From Cupriavidus basilensis OR16 (GTDB lineage Bacteria > Pseudomonadota > Gammaproteobacteria > Burkholderiales > Burkholderiaceae): a stretch of 64,000 nt of DNA. Of this stretch, positions 37,234-46,463 are shown one piece after another. Below the pieces are notes generated by a model. That model saw only the letters and a list, made by a program, of their open reading frames with translations, was not told the origin of the DNA and did not search any database. The position numbers were made by a program, and so were the translations under genes. Positions within the stretch are counted from its first letter, which is position 1. Every line of letters starts with the position of its first letter. Where the stretch lies: positions 1 to 64,000 of the forward strand of contig NZ_AHJE01000147.1 of the NCBI RefSeq assembly GCF_000243095.1. The letters run 5' to 3'.

Positions 37234-38550
37234 ATGTTCGCTCAAGCGCTTTCCAGCCGGCTCGACCGGCGCGGCATCCACTATGCGTGGCTGATCGCTG
37301 CCATCACCTTTTGTGTGATGCTAACTACGTCGGCCGCGCTCGGCCTGCCCGGCGCCTTTCTCAAGCCGCTGACGCGCGAGATGGGTTGGGACACGGATCA
37401 GATCTCGTCCATCCTCGCCTTCCGCTTTGCGCTGTTCGGCCTGATGGCCCCGTTCTCGGCGATCCTGATGGAGCGTTTCGGCGTACGCAATGTGGTTTGG
37501 GCTGCCCTGGCGCTGATTGCCGGCGGCATGGCGCTGGCCACCGTGGCCACCGAGCTGTGGCAGTTGTTCATTGCCTGGGGCCTGATGCTCGGCGTTGGCT
37601 CCGGCCTGACCGCGCTGGTGCTCGCGGCCGTGGTCGCCAGCCGCTGGTTCAGCGCGCGGCGCGGGCTGGTGATCGGCATCCTGACCGCGAGCTCGGCGAC
37701 CGGCCAGCTGGCGTTCCTGCCCGTGGCCGCCTGGCTGATCGAGCATATGGGCTGGCGCACCGCGGTGCTGCCGGTGCTGTTCGCGTGCGCGTTGCTGGCC
37801 GTGCTGGTGTTCTGCTTCATGCGCAACCGTCCCGCCGACGTGGGGCTGGCCGCGTTTGGCGAGGTGCCGGTGCATGTGCACGCCGCACCGGCACCACCCA
37901 GTGCACCCGCACCGCTGACCCTGCGCGGCCCGTTCGTGGTGCTGCGCGACGCCGCCCGCAACCAGACCTTCTGGATCCTGGCCGGCACCTTCTTTATCTG
38001 CGGGCTGAGCACCAACGGCCTGATCCAGACGCACTTCATCTCGCTGTGCGCGGACTTCGGCATGGCCGCCGTGCCGGCCGCCGGCGCGCTGGCGATGATG
38101 GGCGCATTCGACTTCGTCGGCACCATCCTTTCGGGCTGGCTGTCGGACCGCTATGACTGCCGCAAGCTGCTGTTCTGGTATTACGGCCTGCGCGGCCTGT
38201 CGCTGTTCTGGCTGCCGCACTCCACATTCACGCTGTACGGCTTGTCCATCTTCGCGATGTTCTACGGCCTGGACTGGATCGCCACGGTGCCGCCCACGGT
38301 GAAGCTGGCTGGCTCGGTGTTCGGCAAGGAGCGTGCCCCGATGGTGTTCGGCTGGATCTTTGCCGCCCACCAGGTCGGCGCCGCCACGGCCGCGTTTGGC
38401 GCCGGCCTGACCCGCACCCTGCTGCTGACCTATACACCGGCGCTGTACGCCGCCGGCGCGGCGTGCGTGGTGGCCGCGCTGCTGGCATTGATGGTCCGGC
38501 GCCCGAACACGCAGGCCAGCGGCACGGCCCCGCAGGCGGCCAAGGCCTGA
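37234..38550 (+). CDS. MFS transporter
   Basis: Reading from ATG at 37234 gives 438 residues and about 12 membrane helices. The loop FMRNRPADVGLAAFGEVP divides the two halves. GWLSDRYDCRKLLFWYYG corresponds to the conserved MFS loop 2/3 and 8/9 motif GxLaDrxGrr. Its composition and the LTREMGWDTDQISSILAFRFA start suggest the oxalate/formate-type or monocarboxylate subgroup. The substrate is not clear. It follows the TetR gene on the same strand and is intact. Confidence 0.9.
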   Translation: MFAQALSSRLDRRGIHYAWLIAAITFCVMLTTSAALGLPGAFLKPLTREMGWDTDQISSILAFRFALFGLMAPFSAILMERFGVRNVVWAALALIAGGMALATVATELWQLFIAWGLMLGVGSGLTALVLAAVVASRWFSARRGLVIGILTASSATGQLAFLPVAAWLIEHMGWRTAVLPVLFACALLAVLVFCFMRNRPADVGLAAFGEVPVHVHAAPAPPSAPAPLTLRGPFVVLRDAARNQTFWILAGTFFICGLSTNGLIQTHFISLCADFGMAAVPAAGALAMMGAFDFVGTILSGWLSDRYDCRKLLFWYYGLRGLSLFWLPHSTFTLYGLSIFAMFYGLDWIATVPPTVKLAGSVFGKERAPMVFGWIFAAHQVGAATAAFGAGLTRTLLLTYTPALYAAGAACVVAALLALMVRRPNTQASGTAPQAAKA

Positions 38551-38573
38551 CGTCCGCGGCGCTCGCTGCCGCC

Positions 38574-38604
38574 CGCGTTGCCCCGTCATGACCGGGGCAA
38601 CGCG
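38574..38604. terminator. Hairpin after the MFS gene
   Basis: A 12-bp perfect stem CGCGTTGCCCCG / CGGGGCAACGCG (38574-38585, 38593-38604) with a 7-nt loop lies 24 bp after the MFS stop. No T run follows, so the termination could be Rho-assisted. Confidence 0.65.
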
Positions 38605-38946
38605 GCACACCTGATCCCGGCCTGATCGCTGCCTTACCTCCCCGTTCCCCCGCCACTTCCCCGCCGCTTCCCCACCTTTCGTCGTCTTCCGCGGCCATTC
38701 CCGCAGCCGCGCATTTTTCCACGTTCTCCGCGTTTTCGTCTTCCTCCAGCGCGCCATCCTGGCAGGGCGTGTGCCTCCGCATGCCTGTCCCATCAAGAAT
38801 ACAAATGGGCGCATCAGCATTCTTTGCCTCCCTGTCACCCGCATGACAACCCCTTTTCTTACTCTGCCAACGCGTCACGGGGAGTGTGATTGGACGCGCC
38901 GCCAGAGCGGCGCGCCACGTTGGACAACAGAAAAGAGGAACCGGAT
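38605..38946. other. 342-bp intergenic region with a polypyrimidine tract
   Basis: 38632-38760 on the plus strand is very pyrimidine-rich with C/T runs. The last 60 bp before the lipoprotein gene hold AAAAGAGGA as its ribosome-binding site. No ORF was supported. Confidence 0.5.
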
Positions 38947-40962
38947 ATGGCATGGAAACAGCGGGCGCGCATGGCATGTGGCCTGGCCCTGGCGGGCACG
39001 GTAGCGGCATGCGGCGGCGGCAGCGACTCGCCGGCAGTGGTGACACCCGATCAGAACAACGTGAGCGGCGCAGGCGTCGGCAGCAAGAAGAAGGTGCTGC
39101 TGGTCGGCGTGGATGGCGCCACCTATAGCCAGCTGCAGAGCGGCATCGCCCAGCGCACGTTGCCTAACCTGGCCACGCTGTCGATCACGCCAGCATCGAC
39201 CGGCGGCCGGCTCGGCACCACCACCGAGCAGGTTCCGCTTGCCGGCCCGAGCTGGGCCACGGTCCTCGCCGGCAACTGGGCGAACCGCCACGGCGTCAGC
39301 GACGACGTTGCCGTGGCCACCGGCATGCGCACGCCGAGCCTGTTTCAGTACTTGCGCGCCAACGCCGGCTCGAGCCAGCTGCGCCGTGGCGTCGCTTCCA
39401 GCGCGCCCGTGCTGCCAGCACTGCTCAAGGCCGACGTGGCCGCGGGCAATCTCGATTCGATGCGCGACTGCACCGCTGACGACAACTGCGTGGCACAAGA
39501 GGGCGTGAAGCTGGTGCAGTCCGGCTACGACGTGGTCTTCACCCAGTTCAGCGCTCCCGGCCTGGCCGCCGCCGCCCAAGGCTTCCAGGGTGGCAGCTAC
39601 GCCACCGCGCTGTCCGCCTTCGACCAGGCACTCGGCAAGCTGCTGGCCGCCGTGCAGGCGAGCCGCCAGGCCAATGCGAATGAAGACTGGCTGGTAGCCG
39701 TGACCACCAGCCACGGCCTGGACGCGACGGGTTCCACCACCACGCTGCCGACGGTGCAAAACCGCACCACCTTCATCGCGCTCAACAAGCCCTTCAACGC
39801 AGCGGTGGCCAGCAACCTCCCGGCCGCGCCCGCTAGCGCGGACACCCTGGCGGCGCTGCCAACCGAGGCCGACCTGCTGCCGACCGTGCTCGCGCATGTC
39901 GGCGCGGCCCTGCCCGCCGCCACTTACCAGATCGATGGCTCGGCCTTGGCCGGCAACGCAGGCGCGCGGGCCATGCAGTCTGTCGTGGGCAGCAGCAACA
40001 CCTCGGTGGTGCTGTCATGGCAAAACCCCACCACCGCCACCGGCGACATGACCCTGCTGCGCGACGGCGTGCAGGTCGCCACGCTGCCGGGCAGCACGTC
40101 CACCTATGAGGACAAGTCGATCACCGCGCCGGCCAGCGGCGTGTACCGCTTCAACTACACGCTGGTGCGCAATGGCGTGCCCACCTCGCTGCTGGCGCAG
40201 ATCAACTACGTCAAGCCGATTGTGCTGGCCGACACGCTGCGCAACAACCTCGCGGCCTACTACAGCTTCGAGACCCTGCCGGCGGTGGACGCCAAAGGCA
40301 CCACCACCATCGGCCCGTGGGTAGCCGGCACCGACGGCGGCTCGCTCGGCAGCGACAACTTCGGCGGCAAGTCGCTGAAGGTCGACTCGAGAATCGATGC
40401 CTACCAGCTCACGCAGAGCGGCGCCGATATCGCGCTCAGCCCGCAGTTCACGATCGGTTTCTGGTTCAAGTCCGACTGCACCCAGGGCAACGGCACCGGA
40501 GAGCCGATCCTGTCCAACAAGAACTATGTCTCGGGTAGCAACCCCGGCATCGCCCTTGGCCTGTTCGGCAGCTGCGAGATCCGCTTCAACATCGGCAGTG
40601 GCGGCAAGCGCGATGACATCCAGGGCATGAAGTTCAGCGCCAACCAGTGGGCCTACGTGGCCTTGTCGGTCAACGCCACGGCCAAGACCTTCAGCGCCTA
40701 CATCATCGACCCGGCGCTCGGCCTGCAAAAAACCGAGAACAAGGCCATCGCCAACACCGATGTGACCAAGCTCAACGGCCTCGCCACCAAGGTCTGGGGC
40801 ATCAACGACGATGCCACGCATGCCTATGTGCCGAACAACAGCGGCGCGCTCAAGGGCGTGATGGAGTTCAACGACCTGGCCATGTGGACACGCCAGCTCA
40901 GCCTGGCCGAGCTGCAGACCATTGCCGGCTCGCGCCAGCCGCTGTCCACGCTCAACCCCTGA
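38947..40962 (+). CDS. Exported lipoprotein with alkaline-phosphatase-like domain and LamG-like domain
   Basis: The ATG at 38947 has GAGGA upstream. The 671-residue protein begins with a lipoprotein signal (ARMACGLALAGTVAACGGG; lipobox AAC). Residues about 35-330 carry a type I phosphodiesterase/AP-superfamily pattern: KKVLLVGVDGATYSQLQ, SWATVLAGNWANRHGV, TSHGLDATG. A fibronectin-like linker (about 350-430) follows. Then comes a concanavalin-A/LamG fold (about 440-665, with YYSFETL, ISPQFTIGFWFKSD-type strands, YVALSVNATAKTFSAYI). It would cleave or bind phosphate/sulfate esters on the cell surface. It is the first of three co-directional genes with a phospholipase C. It is intact. Confidence 0.78.
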   Translation: MAWKQRARMACGLALAGTVAACGGGSDSPAVVTPDQNNVSGAGVGSKKKVLLVGVDGATYSQLQSGIAQRTLPNLATLSITPASTGGRLGTTTEQVPLAGPSWATVLAGNWANRHGVSDDVAVATGMRTPSLFQYLRANAGSSQLRRGVASSAPVLPALLKADVAAGNLDSMRDCTADDNCVAQEGVKLVQSGYDVVFTQFSAPGLAAAAQGFQGGSYATALSAFDQALGKLLAAVQASRQANANEDWLVAVTTSHGLDATGSTTTLPTVQNRTTFIALNKPFNAAVASNLPAAPASADTLAALPTEADLLPTVLAHVGAALPAATYQIDGSALAGNAGARAMQSVVGSSNTSVVLSWQNPTTATGDMTLLRDGVQVATLPGSTSTYEDKSITAPASGVYRFNYTLVRNGVPTSLLAQINYVKPIVLADTLRNNLAAYYSFETLPAVDAKGTTTIGPWVAGTDGGSLGSDNFGGKSLKVDSRIDAYQLTQSGADIALSPQFTIGFWFKSDCTQGNGTGEPILSNKNYVSGSNPGIALGLFGSCEIRFNIGSGGKRDDIQGMKFSANQWAYVALSVNATAKTFSAYIIDPALGLQKTENKAIANTDVTKLNGLATKVWGINDDATHAYVPNNSGALKGVMEFNDLAMWTRQLSLAELQTIAGSRQPLSTLNP

Positions 40963-40992
40963 TACCCACTTCCCCCGAGAGCAAACGTGACC

Positions 40993-41169
40993 ATGAAGCC
41001 TTCGATCTCTTTCTTCGCGCAGCCGGGCTGGCTGGCGGCACTGGTGCTGTGCGCCACGCTGACAGCTTGCGGCGGCGACTCCAACGACAGCAAGCCCGCC
41101 GATCCGGCGCAGCCCGGGCAGCCCGGGCAGCCGCCCGCGGTCACGCCGCAGTTGCGTTGCGCGCCATAA
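40993..41169 (+). CDS. Small lipoprotein
   Basis: 58 residues: N-terminal hydrophobic signal WLAALVLCATLTACGGD with lipobox LTAC, then an Asp/Lys/Pro/Gln/Gly-rich linker (PAQPGQPGQPP) and a short end (VTPQLRCAP). An alternative GTG start lies 6 bp upstream. It is so short that it could be a lipoprotein anchor or the front part of a longer protein cut off by a deletion. It lies between the phosphodiesterase-like gene (30 bp) and phospholipase C (79 bp). Confidence 0.6.
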   Translation: MKPSISFFAQPGWLAALVLCATLTACGGDSNDSKPADPAQPGQPGQPPAVTPQLRCAP

Positions 41170-41248
41170 CGAACAGCCGCTAACAGTAGCGCACCGCAGG
41201 GCATGCCCTATGCCCCGCACGAACCGAACAGTCCAGCAAAACACAAAG

Positions 41249-43417
41249 ATGAGCCTTCACAGCAGACGCAAATTCCTCAAGATGGCCGGTGGCAGCGCCG
41301 CCGCCACCGCAGCGCTGGCCGCCTTCCCGCCGTCGATCCGGCGCGCGCTGGCGATTCCCGCCAACAACGCCACCGGCACCATCCGCGATGTGGAGCACGT
41401 GGTGATCCTGATGCAGGAAAACCGCTCCTTCGACAATTACTTCGGCACGCTGCAGGGCGTGCGCGGCTTTAGCGATCGCTTTACGATCCCGTTGGCCGGC
41501 GGCCTGAACGTCTGGCAGCAGACCTTCACCAACCGCATCGTGCAGCCCTACCATCTGGACAGCACCACCGGCAATGCGCAACGCGTCAGCGGCACGCCGC
41601 ACAGCTACCCCGACGCCCAGAACGCCTGGGACCTGGGCCGCATGAACAAGTGGCCCACCTACAAGAACACCCAGTCGATGGGCTACTACACCCAGACCGA
41701 GCTGGACTTCCAGTTCGCACTTGCCGATGCCTTCACGCTGTGCGACGCCTACCACTGCGGCTTCCATGGCGGCACCAACACCAACCGCCTGTTCCACTGG
41801 ACCGGCACCAACGACCCCACCGGCGCCAATGGCGGCCCGGTGATCGACAACAGCGGCGACTCCATGGGCGCCTCCACCGGCGGCTACCGCTGGACCACGT
41901 ACCCGGAACGCCTGCAGGCGGCGGGCGTGAGCTGGAAGCTGTACCAGAACATGCCGGACAACTTCACCGACAATCCGCTGGCTGGCTTCGTGCAGTACCG
42001 CAAGGCCAACGAGGCGCGGGGCAATACGTCCAATGGCAGCCCCTACCCGCCCTACACCATCGCCGACGACGTCATCAACCCGCTCATCAAGGGCATCGGC
42101 AACACCATGCCGGACGGCGGCTTCCTGCAAGCGCTGAAGGATGACATCGCCGCGGGCAGCCTGCCGCAGGTGTCGTGGATCGTGGCGCCGGCGACCTACT
42201 CCGAGCACCCGGGGCCGTCCAGCCCGGTGCAAGGCGCCTGGTACACGCAGGAAGTGCTCAATGCGCTGACGGCCAACCCGGACATCTGGAGCAAGACCGT
42301 GCTCCTGATCAACTTCGACGAGAACGACGGTTTCTTCGACCATGTGCCGCCGCCCTGCGCGCCTGCCTATGACGCCAACGGCGTGCTCGCCGGCAAGTCC
42401 ACCGTCGCCACCGACGGTGAGTACCACACCGACTTGCATCCCTACGGCCCTGGCCCCCGCGTGCCGATGTACGTGGTCTCGCCGTGGAGCCGTGGTGGCT
42501 GGGTCAACTCCCAGGTGTTCGACCACACCTCGGTGCTGCGTTTCCTGGAGGCGCGCTTCGGCGTCGCCGAGATCAATATCAGCCCGTACCTCCGCGCCAT
42601 CTGCGGCGACATGCTGTCGGCATTCAACTTCGTCAGCCCGAACAGCGCGGCCCTGCCTGCGATCCCCAACCGCACCAAGACCGTTGCCGACGGCGTGCGC
42701 ACCGCGCAGGAAGCCAAGGCACAGGTAGCGCTGCCCACCGTGGCCTTCCAGACCGCCAACCCGGCCACCCAGCCGGTGGGCACGCGGCCCTCGCGCGCGC
42801 TGCCTTACGAGCTGCATGTCAGCGGCCGCGAGGATCCGGGCCGCCAGGATCCCAACAGCAAGGGCATGTGGCTGCTGTTCAGCAACACCGGCACCGCCAC
42901 CGCGGTCTTCCACGTTTATGACCGCCTGCACCTGGACCGCGTGCCGCGCCGCTATGCGGTCGAACCGGGCAAGCAGCTTAACGGCGTTTGGGACGTCTTC
43001 GCCGCTGACAACGGCAAATACGACCTGTGGGTGCTGGGCCCGAATGGCTTCCATCGCGCCTTCCAGGGCGACGTCAGCACCGTGACTGCAGCCGGCGGCA
43101 CCGCGCCGGAAATCCGGGTGTGCTACGACATCGCCAATGCCGCGGTCTACCTGACCATGATCAATACCGGCGCCACGGCCTGCACCTTCACCGTCACGCC
43201 CGCCGCCTACCGCGACGACGGCCCCTGGACCTTCGACATCCCGGCGGGCAAGCAGCTCGACCAGCACTGGCCCGTGGGGCTGCAAGGCAACTGGTACGAC
43301 TTCGTCGTGACCACCACCCAGGGCAGCTTCCGGCGCCGCTTCGCCGGCCGGCTGGAGACAGGCGCCGACGGCGTCTCCGACCCCGCCCAGGGCAAGCCCG
43401 CACGGGCAGTGCCCTGA
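41249..43417 (+). CDS. plcN: Phosphocholine-specific phospholipase C, Tat-exported
   Basis: The 722-residue protein starts at ATG 41249. It has a twin-arginine signal (SRRKFLKMAGGSAAATAALAA). The phosphoesterase domain shows HVVILMQENRSFDNYFGTL, TYSEHPGPSSP, INFDENDGFFDHV and FDHTSVLRFLEARFG, all typical of the PlcH/PlcN/AcpA family. The C-terminal part (about 500-700) carries two beta-rich DUF756-type domains. It hydrolyses phosphatidylcholine-type lipids to diacylglycerol and phosphocholine outside the cytoplasm. It is intact, with a hairpin shortly after the stop. Confidence 0.93.
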   Translation: MSLHSRRKFLKMAGGSAAATAALAAFPPSIRRALAIPANNATGTIRDVEHVVILMQENRSFDNYFGTLQGVRGFSDRFTIPLAGGLNVWQQTFTNRIVQPYHLDSTTGNAQRVSGTPHSYPDAQNAWDLGRMNKWPTYKNTQSMGYYTQTELDFQFALADAFTLCDAYHCGFHGGTNTNRLFHWTGTNDPTGANGGPVIDNSGDSMGASTGGYRWTTYPERLQAAGVSWKLYQNMPDNFTDNPLAGFVQYRKANEARGNTSNGSPYPPYTIADDVINPLIKGIGNTMPDGGFLQALKDDIAAGSLPQVSWIVAPATYSEHPGPSSPVQGAWYTQEVLNALTANPDIWSKTVLLINFDENDGFFDHVPPPCAPAYDANGVLAGKSTVATDGEYHTDLHPYGPGPRVPMYVVSPWSRGGWVNSQVFDHTSVLRFLEARFGVAEINISPYLRAICGDMLSAFNFVSPNSAALPAIPNRTKTVADGVRTAQEAKAQVALPTVAFQTANPATQPVGTRPSRALPYELHVSGREDPGRQDPNSKGMWLLFSNTGTATAVFHVYDRLHLDRVPRRYAVEPGKQLNGVWDVFAADNGKYDLWVLGPNGFHRAFQGDVSTVTAAGGTAPEIRVCYDIANAAVYLTMINTGATACTFTVTPAAYRDDGPWTFDIPAGKQLDQHWPVGLQGNWYDFVVTTTQGSFRRRFAGRLETGADGVSDPAQGKPARAVP

Positions 43418-43421
43418 ACGC

Positions 43422-43450
43422 AGCCCGGGCCGCACGCGCCGGCCCGGGCT
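43422..43450. terminator. Hairpin after phospholipase C
   Basis: AGCCCGGGCC / GGCCCGGGCT (43422-43431, 43441-43450), a perfect 10-bp stem with a 9-nt loop 5 bp after the stop, then TTGCCTGCC. It is a likely terminator without a long T run. Confidence 0.7.
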
Positions 43451-43565
43451 TGCCTGCCATCCCTGCTTCTTCGCCGCGCCGCCGCGCCCGTGGCCGCGCG
43501 GCGAAGAACTGTCATAAATCGCCGCTAGACTGGCGCGCTTCTCGTAATCCCCACGGAAACCCCCC

Positions 43566-44435
43566 ATGCTCGGCGACCTGCTGACGACGTTCTATGAAGT
43601 GGCCAGGCAAGGCAGCATCACCACCGCCGCCAAGCAACTGCGCGTAAGCCAGCCCACGGTCACGGGCCGCATCCGCCAGCTGGAAGAGAACTACGGTGTG
43701 GAGCTGTTCTACCGGCGCGCCGGCCGCGTCGACCTGAGCGACGTCGGCGTGGCCCTGATGCCGGTGGTGGAGCAGTTGATGCAGCACGAAGGCAGCGCGG
43801 ATTTCCTGCTGCGCAATGCCGGCAACCTGCATCTCGGCCACCTGCGCATCGGCGCTACCGGGCCCTATTACATCCTGAAGAGCGTGGCCGCGTTTCGCGA
43901 GCGCTATCCCGCCATCGAGATCAGCATCGATATCGGCAATTCGCAGCAGATGCTGGATGCGCTGATCGAGTACCGCATCGACGTCGCCGTATCCTCGCAT
44001 GCCGTCGACGACGATCGCCTGGCCCGCATCACCCTGGCCTCCGACCCGATGGTGCTGGTGGTCAACCCCGCCCACCCGCTGGCGCGCGCGCCCAGCGTCA
44101 GCCTGGCGCAGCTGGCAACCTGCCACCTGCTGATCCGCGAGCACGGCTCGATGACGCGCAAGGCCACCGAGACCGCGCTGGACGACGCCGGCCTGCCGCT
44201 GCCGTCCAGCACCGTGATCGGCAGCCGCGAAGCCATCTACGAAGCCATTCGCCAGGGGCTTGGCGCGAGTGTGGTGCCCCTGGGGGAAGTGCCGCGCGAC
44301 CCGGCGCTGTGCGTGGTGCCGTTTGCCAGCCAGCCGCCAGTGCTGCACGAATACCTCTATTGCTTGCAGGGCCGCACGCATACGCGGCTGATTGGCGCCT
44401 TCCTGGAATGCCTCGCGCCGCGCAAGGCGGCGTAA
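43566..44435 (+). CDS. LysR-family regulator
   Basis: 289 residues. HTH: ARQGSITTAAKQLRVSQPTVTGRIRQLEENYG. The effector domain (about 90-285) is complete (GHLRIGATGPYYILKSVAAF, IREHGSMTRKATE, GLGASVVPLGEVP). It is followed by a HAD phosphatase gene on the same strand 137 bp away. This pairing, and the similarity of the effector domain to regulators of 2-aminoethylphosphonate-type genes, is only suggestive. It is intact. Confidence 0.9.
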   Translation: MLGDLLTTFYEVARQGSITTAAKQLRVSQPTVTGRIRQLEENYGVELFYRRAGRVDLSDVGVALMPVVEQLMQHEGSADFLLRNAGNLHLGHLRIGATGPYYILKSVAAFRERYPAIEISIDIGNSQQMLDALIEYRIDVAVSSHAVDDDRLARITLASDPMVLVVNPAHPLARAPSVSLAQLATCHLLIREHGSMTRKATETALDDAGLPLPSSTVIGSREAIYEAIRQGLGASVVPLGEVPRDPALCVVPFASQPPVLHEYLYCLQGRTHTRLIGAFLECLAPRKAA

Positions 44436-44572
44436 GTGCCATCGGCGGCGTGAGCAAGCGGCGCAACGCCGGCAAAAATCCCTGATAACCGTATTGGGAT
44501 TCTTGCGCCGCGCTTCATCCGTGGGTCATTGCGGGTAGGCATGCTTGCCGCTTTTCCGACCGGAGACGGCGC

Positions 44573-45283
44573 ATGTCCTGCCTTGCCTTGTTTGACCTTG
44601 ACCACACCTTGCTACCGCTGGATAGCGAATATGAATGGGCACGCTACCTGGTGGACGCCGGCGCGGCCGATGCCAGCGAGGTCGAAGCCAACAACGCGCT
44701 ATGGCTAGCCGAATACACCGCCGGACGCCTGGACTTCCACCGCCATGCCGCGTTTGCGCTAGGCCTGCTGGCACGCCATCCGCGCGCGCACCTGGAGGCC
44801 TTGCGCAGCGGCTTCATGCGCGACGTGATCGTGCCGGCCATCCGCCCGGAAGCGCGCGCGCTGCTGGCCACGCACCAGGACGCCGGCGATCTTTGCTGCA
44901 TCGTCACCGCCACCTGCCGCTTCGTCACCGAGCCGATCGCCGAGGCACTCGGCGTCGCGCACCTGCTGGCGGTAGAGGCCGGATGCGATGCGTCGGGCAA
45001 TTTCACGGGCGCCCTGGAAGGCGTGCCGAGCTTCGGGGCGGGCAAGATCGAGCGCGTGACGCATTGGCTGGATTCGCTCGGCATGGCGTGGGCGCAGTTC
45101 GAGCGCACTGTGTTCTATAGCGACTCGCGCAACGATATACCGCTGCTCGAAGCCGTCAGCCATCCGGTGGCCACCAACCCGGATGCCGCGCTGCGCGCGC
45201 TGGCGGACACGCGCGGCTGGCCGCTGCTGATGCTGTTTGCTTCACCCACGGCCGAGCCCGCGCCGGCACTAGCCACGGCCTGA
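44573..45283 (+). CDS. HAD-IB family phosphatase (SerB-like)
   Basis: 236 residues from ATG at 44573 with GGAGA upstream. Motif I is FDLDHTLL, motif II Thr in CCIVTATCRFVTEPIAEAL, and motif III/IV YSDSRNDIPLLEAV. This is the HAD-IB pattern, as in phosphoserine phosphatase and related hydrolases. The substrate is uncertain. It is co-directional with the M14 peptidase gene 148 bp downstream. It is intact. Confidence 0.9.
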   Translation: MSCLALFDLDHTLLPLDSEYEWARYLVDAGAADASEVEANNALWLAEYTAGRLDFHRHAAFALGLLARHPRAHLEALRSGFMRDVIVPAIRPEARALLATHQDAGDLCCIVTATCRFVTEPIAEALGVAHLLAVEAGCDASGNFTGALEGVPSFGAGKIERVTHWLDSLGMAWAQFERTVFYSDSRNDIPLLEAVSHPVATNPDAALRALADTRGWPLLMLFASPTAEPAPALATA

Positions 45284-45431
45284 CGCTGCGCGCCAGTCAC
45301 GGGGCTTTCACAAAACGGGGGGATGATGGCGGGCACGCTTTTGTAACCCGACTGGCCGCCAGCGCCTATATTGACGTTGACGCCCTGACAATCGACTATC
45401 GCATCGCCCCCCCAAGGAGCCGCCCTCGCCC

Positions 45432-46463
45432 ATGGCGCAGCCACCCAACGCAGGCAGTTTCGCTGAAATGCAGCAACTGGAGAGCATCCTGGAAGCCGGC
45501 GCCAGCCGCCTGGATGCCTGCCGCGTCGGCGAGGTGCACGCGGCGGCCAGCGCTTTCCCCTCTACACCGCCAGCATCGGGGCGAACGATCCACGCGCGCC
45601 CGCCATCGGTTTTTTTTGCCGGCATCCATGGCCTGGAGCGCATCGGCACGCATCTGCTGCTCGACTATATGCGCATGCTGCTGTGGCGCCTGGAGTGGGA
45701 CGAGCTGCTGGAACGCCAGTTGCAATCGGTGCGGCTCGTGTTCATGCCGATCGTCAACCCGGGCGGCATGTGGGCCGGCGCGCGCGCCAACCCCAATGGC
45801 GTGGACCTGATGCGCAACGCACCGCAGGACGCGATTGGCCGGGTGCCGCCACTGGCGGGCGGCCAGCGCGTGGGGGCCTGGCTGCCGTGGTACCGCGGCA
45901 AGCTCGGCGCGCCCATGGAGGTGGAAAGCGCGGTCATGCTGCAAGTGGTGGAGCAGCAGTTGCAGGGGCGGCCCTTGAGCTTCGCGCTGGATTGCCACTC
46001 CGGCTACGGCTGGGGCGACAGTATCTGGTTTCCCTACGCGCGCACCGCCGCTCCCATGCCGCACCTGCCCGAGATGTATGCCCTCAAGACCATGTTCGAG
46101 CAGGCGCATCCACACCACGGCTACGCCTTCGAGCCGCAGAGCCGCCAGTACCTGCTGCACGGCGACCTGTGGGACTGGGCCTACGACCACACGCCGCCCG
46201 GCAACATCTTCCTGCCGATGACGCTGGAACTGGGTTCCTGGCTGTGGATCAAGAAGAATCCCCGCCAGTTGTTCTCGCGCCAGGGCTTCTTCAATCCGGT
46301 CAAGGCGCATCGCACCGCGCGCGTGCTGCGCCGGCATGCCAACCTGCTGGATTTCCTGGCCCGCGTGGCCTACGCGCCCGAGCGCTGGCTGCCACGCGGG
46401 CAACGCCGCCAGGAACTGCTCGACCGCGCCAACGCGCAGTGGCCCTGGGGACCGCCCGGATGA
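45432..46463 (+). CDS. M14-family zinc carboxypeptidase-like protein with a compensated frameshift pair
   Basis: 343 residues. Zinc-binding HxxE: FFAGIHGLERIGTHLLLD. Further: NPGGMWAGARANPNGVDLMRN, catalytic region LDCHSGYGWGD and Glu in PMTLELGSW. Between about 45552 and 45617 the frame differs from its relatives. The adjacent frame there gives PLYTASIGANDPRAPAIGFF, the expected sequence, whereas the actual frame gives STPPASGRTIHARPPSV. A lost base in the TTTCCCCTC run and an extra T in the T8 run (45610-45617) cancel each other. About 19 residues are scrambled, but the active-site region downstream is intact. The start follows AAGGAG at 14 nt. Confidence 0.85.
   Translation: MAQPPNAGSFAEMQQLESILEAGASRLDACRVGEVHAAASAFPSTPPASGRTIHARPPSVFFAGIHGLERIGTHLLLDYMRMLLWRLEWDELLERQLQSVRLVFMPIVNPGGMWAGARANPNGVDLMRNAPQDAIGRVPPLAGGQRVGAWLPWYRGKLGAPMEVESAVMLQVVEQQLQGRPLSFALDCHSGYGWGDSIWFPYARTAAPMPHLPEMYALKTMFEQAHPHHGYAFEPQSRQYLLHGDLWDWAYDHTPPGNIFLPMTLELGSWLWIKKNPRQLFSRQGFFNPVKAHRTARVLRRHANLLDFLARVAYAPERWLPRGQRRQELLDRANAQWPWGPPG

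Noticed and set aside
45605-45620. Programmed frameshift at the T8 run of the M14 gene
   Set aside because: The shift is already compensated by a second indel 50-60 bp upstream, so no recoding is needed to produce the downstream domain.
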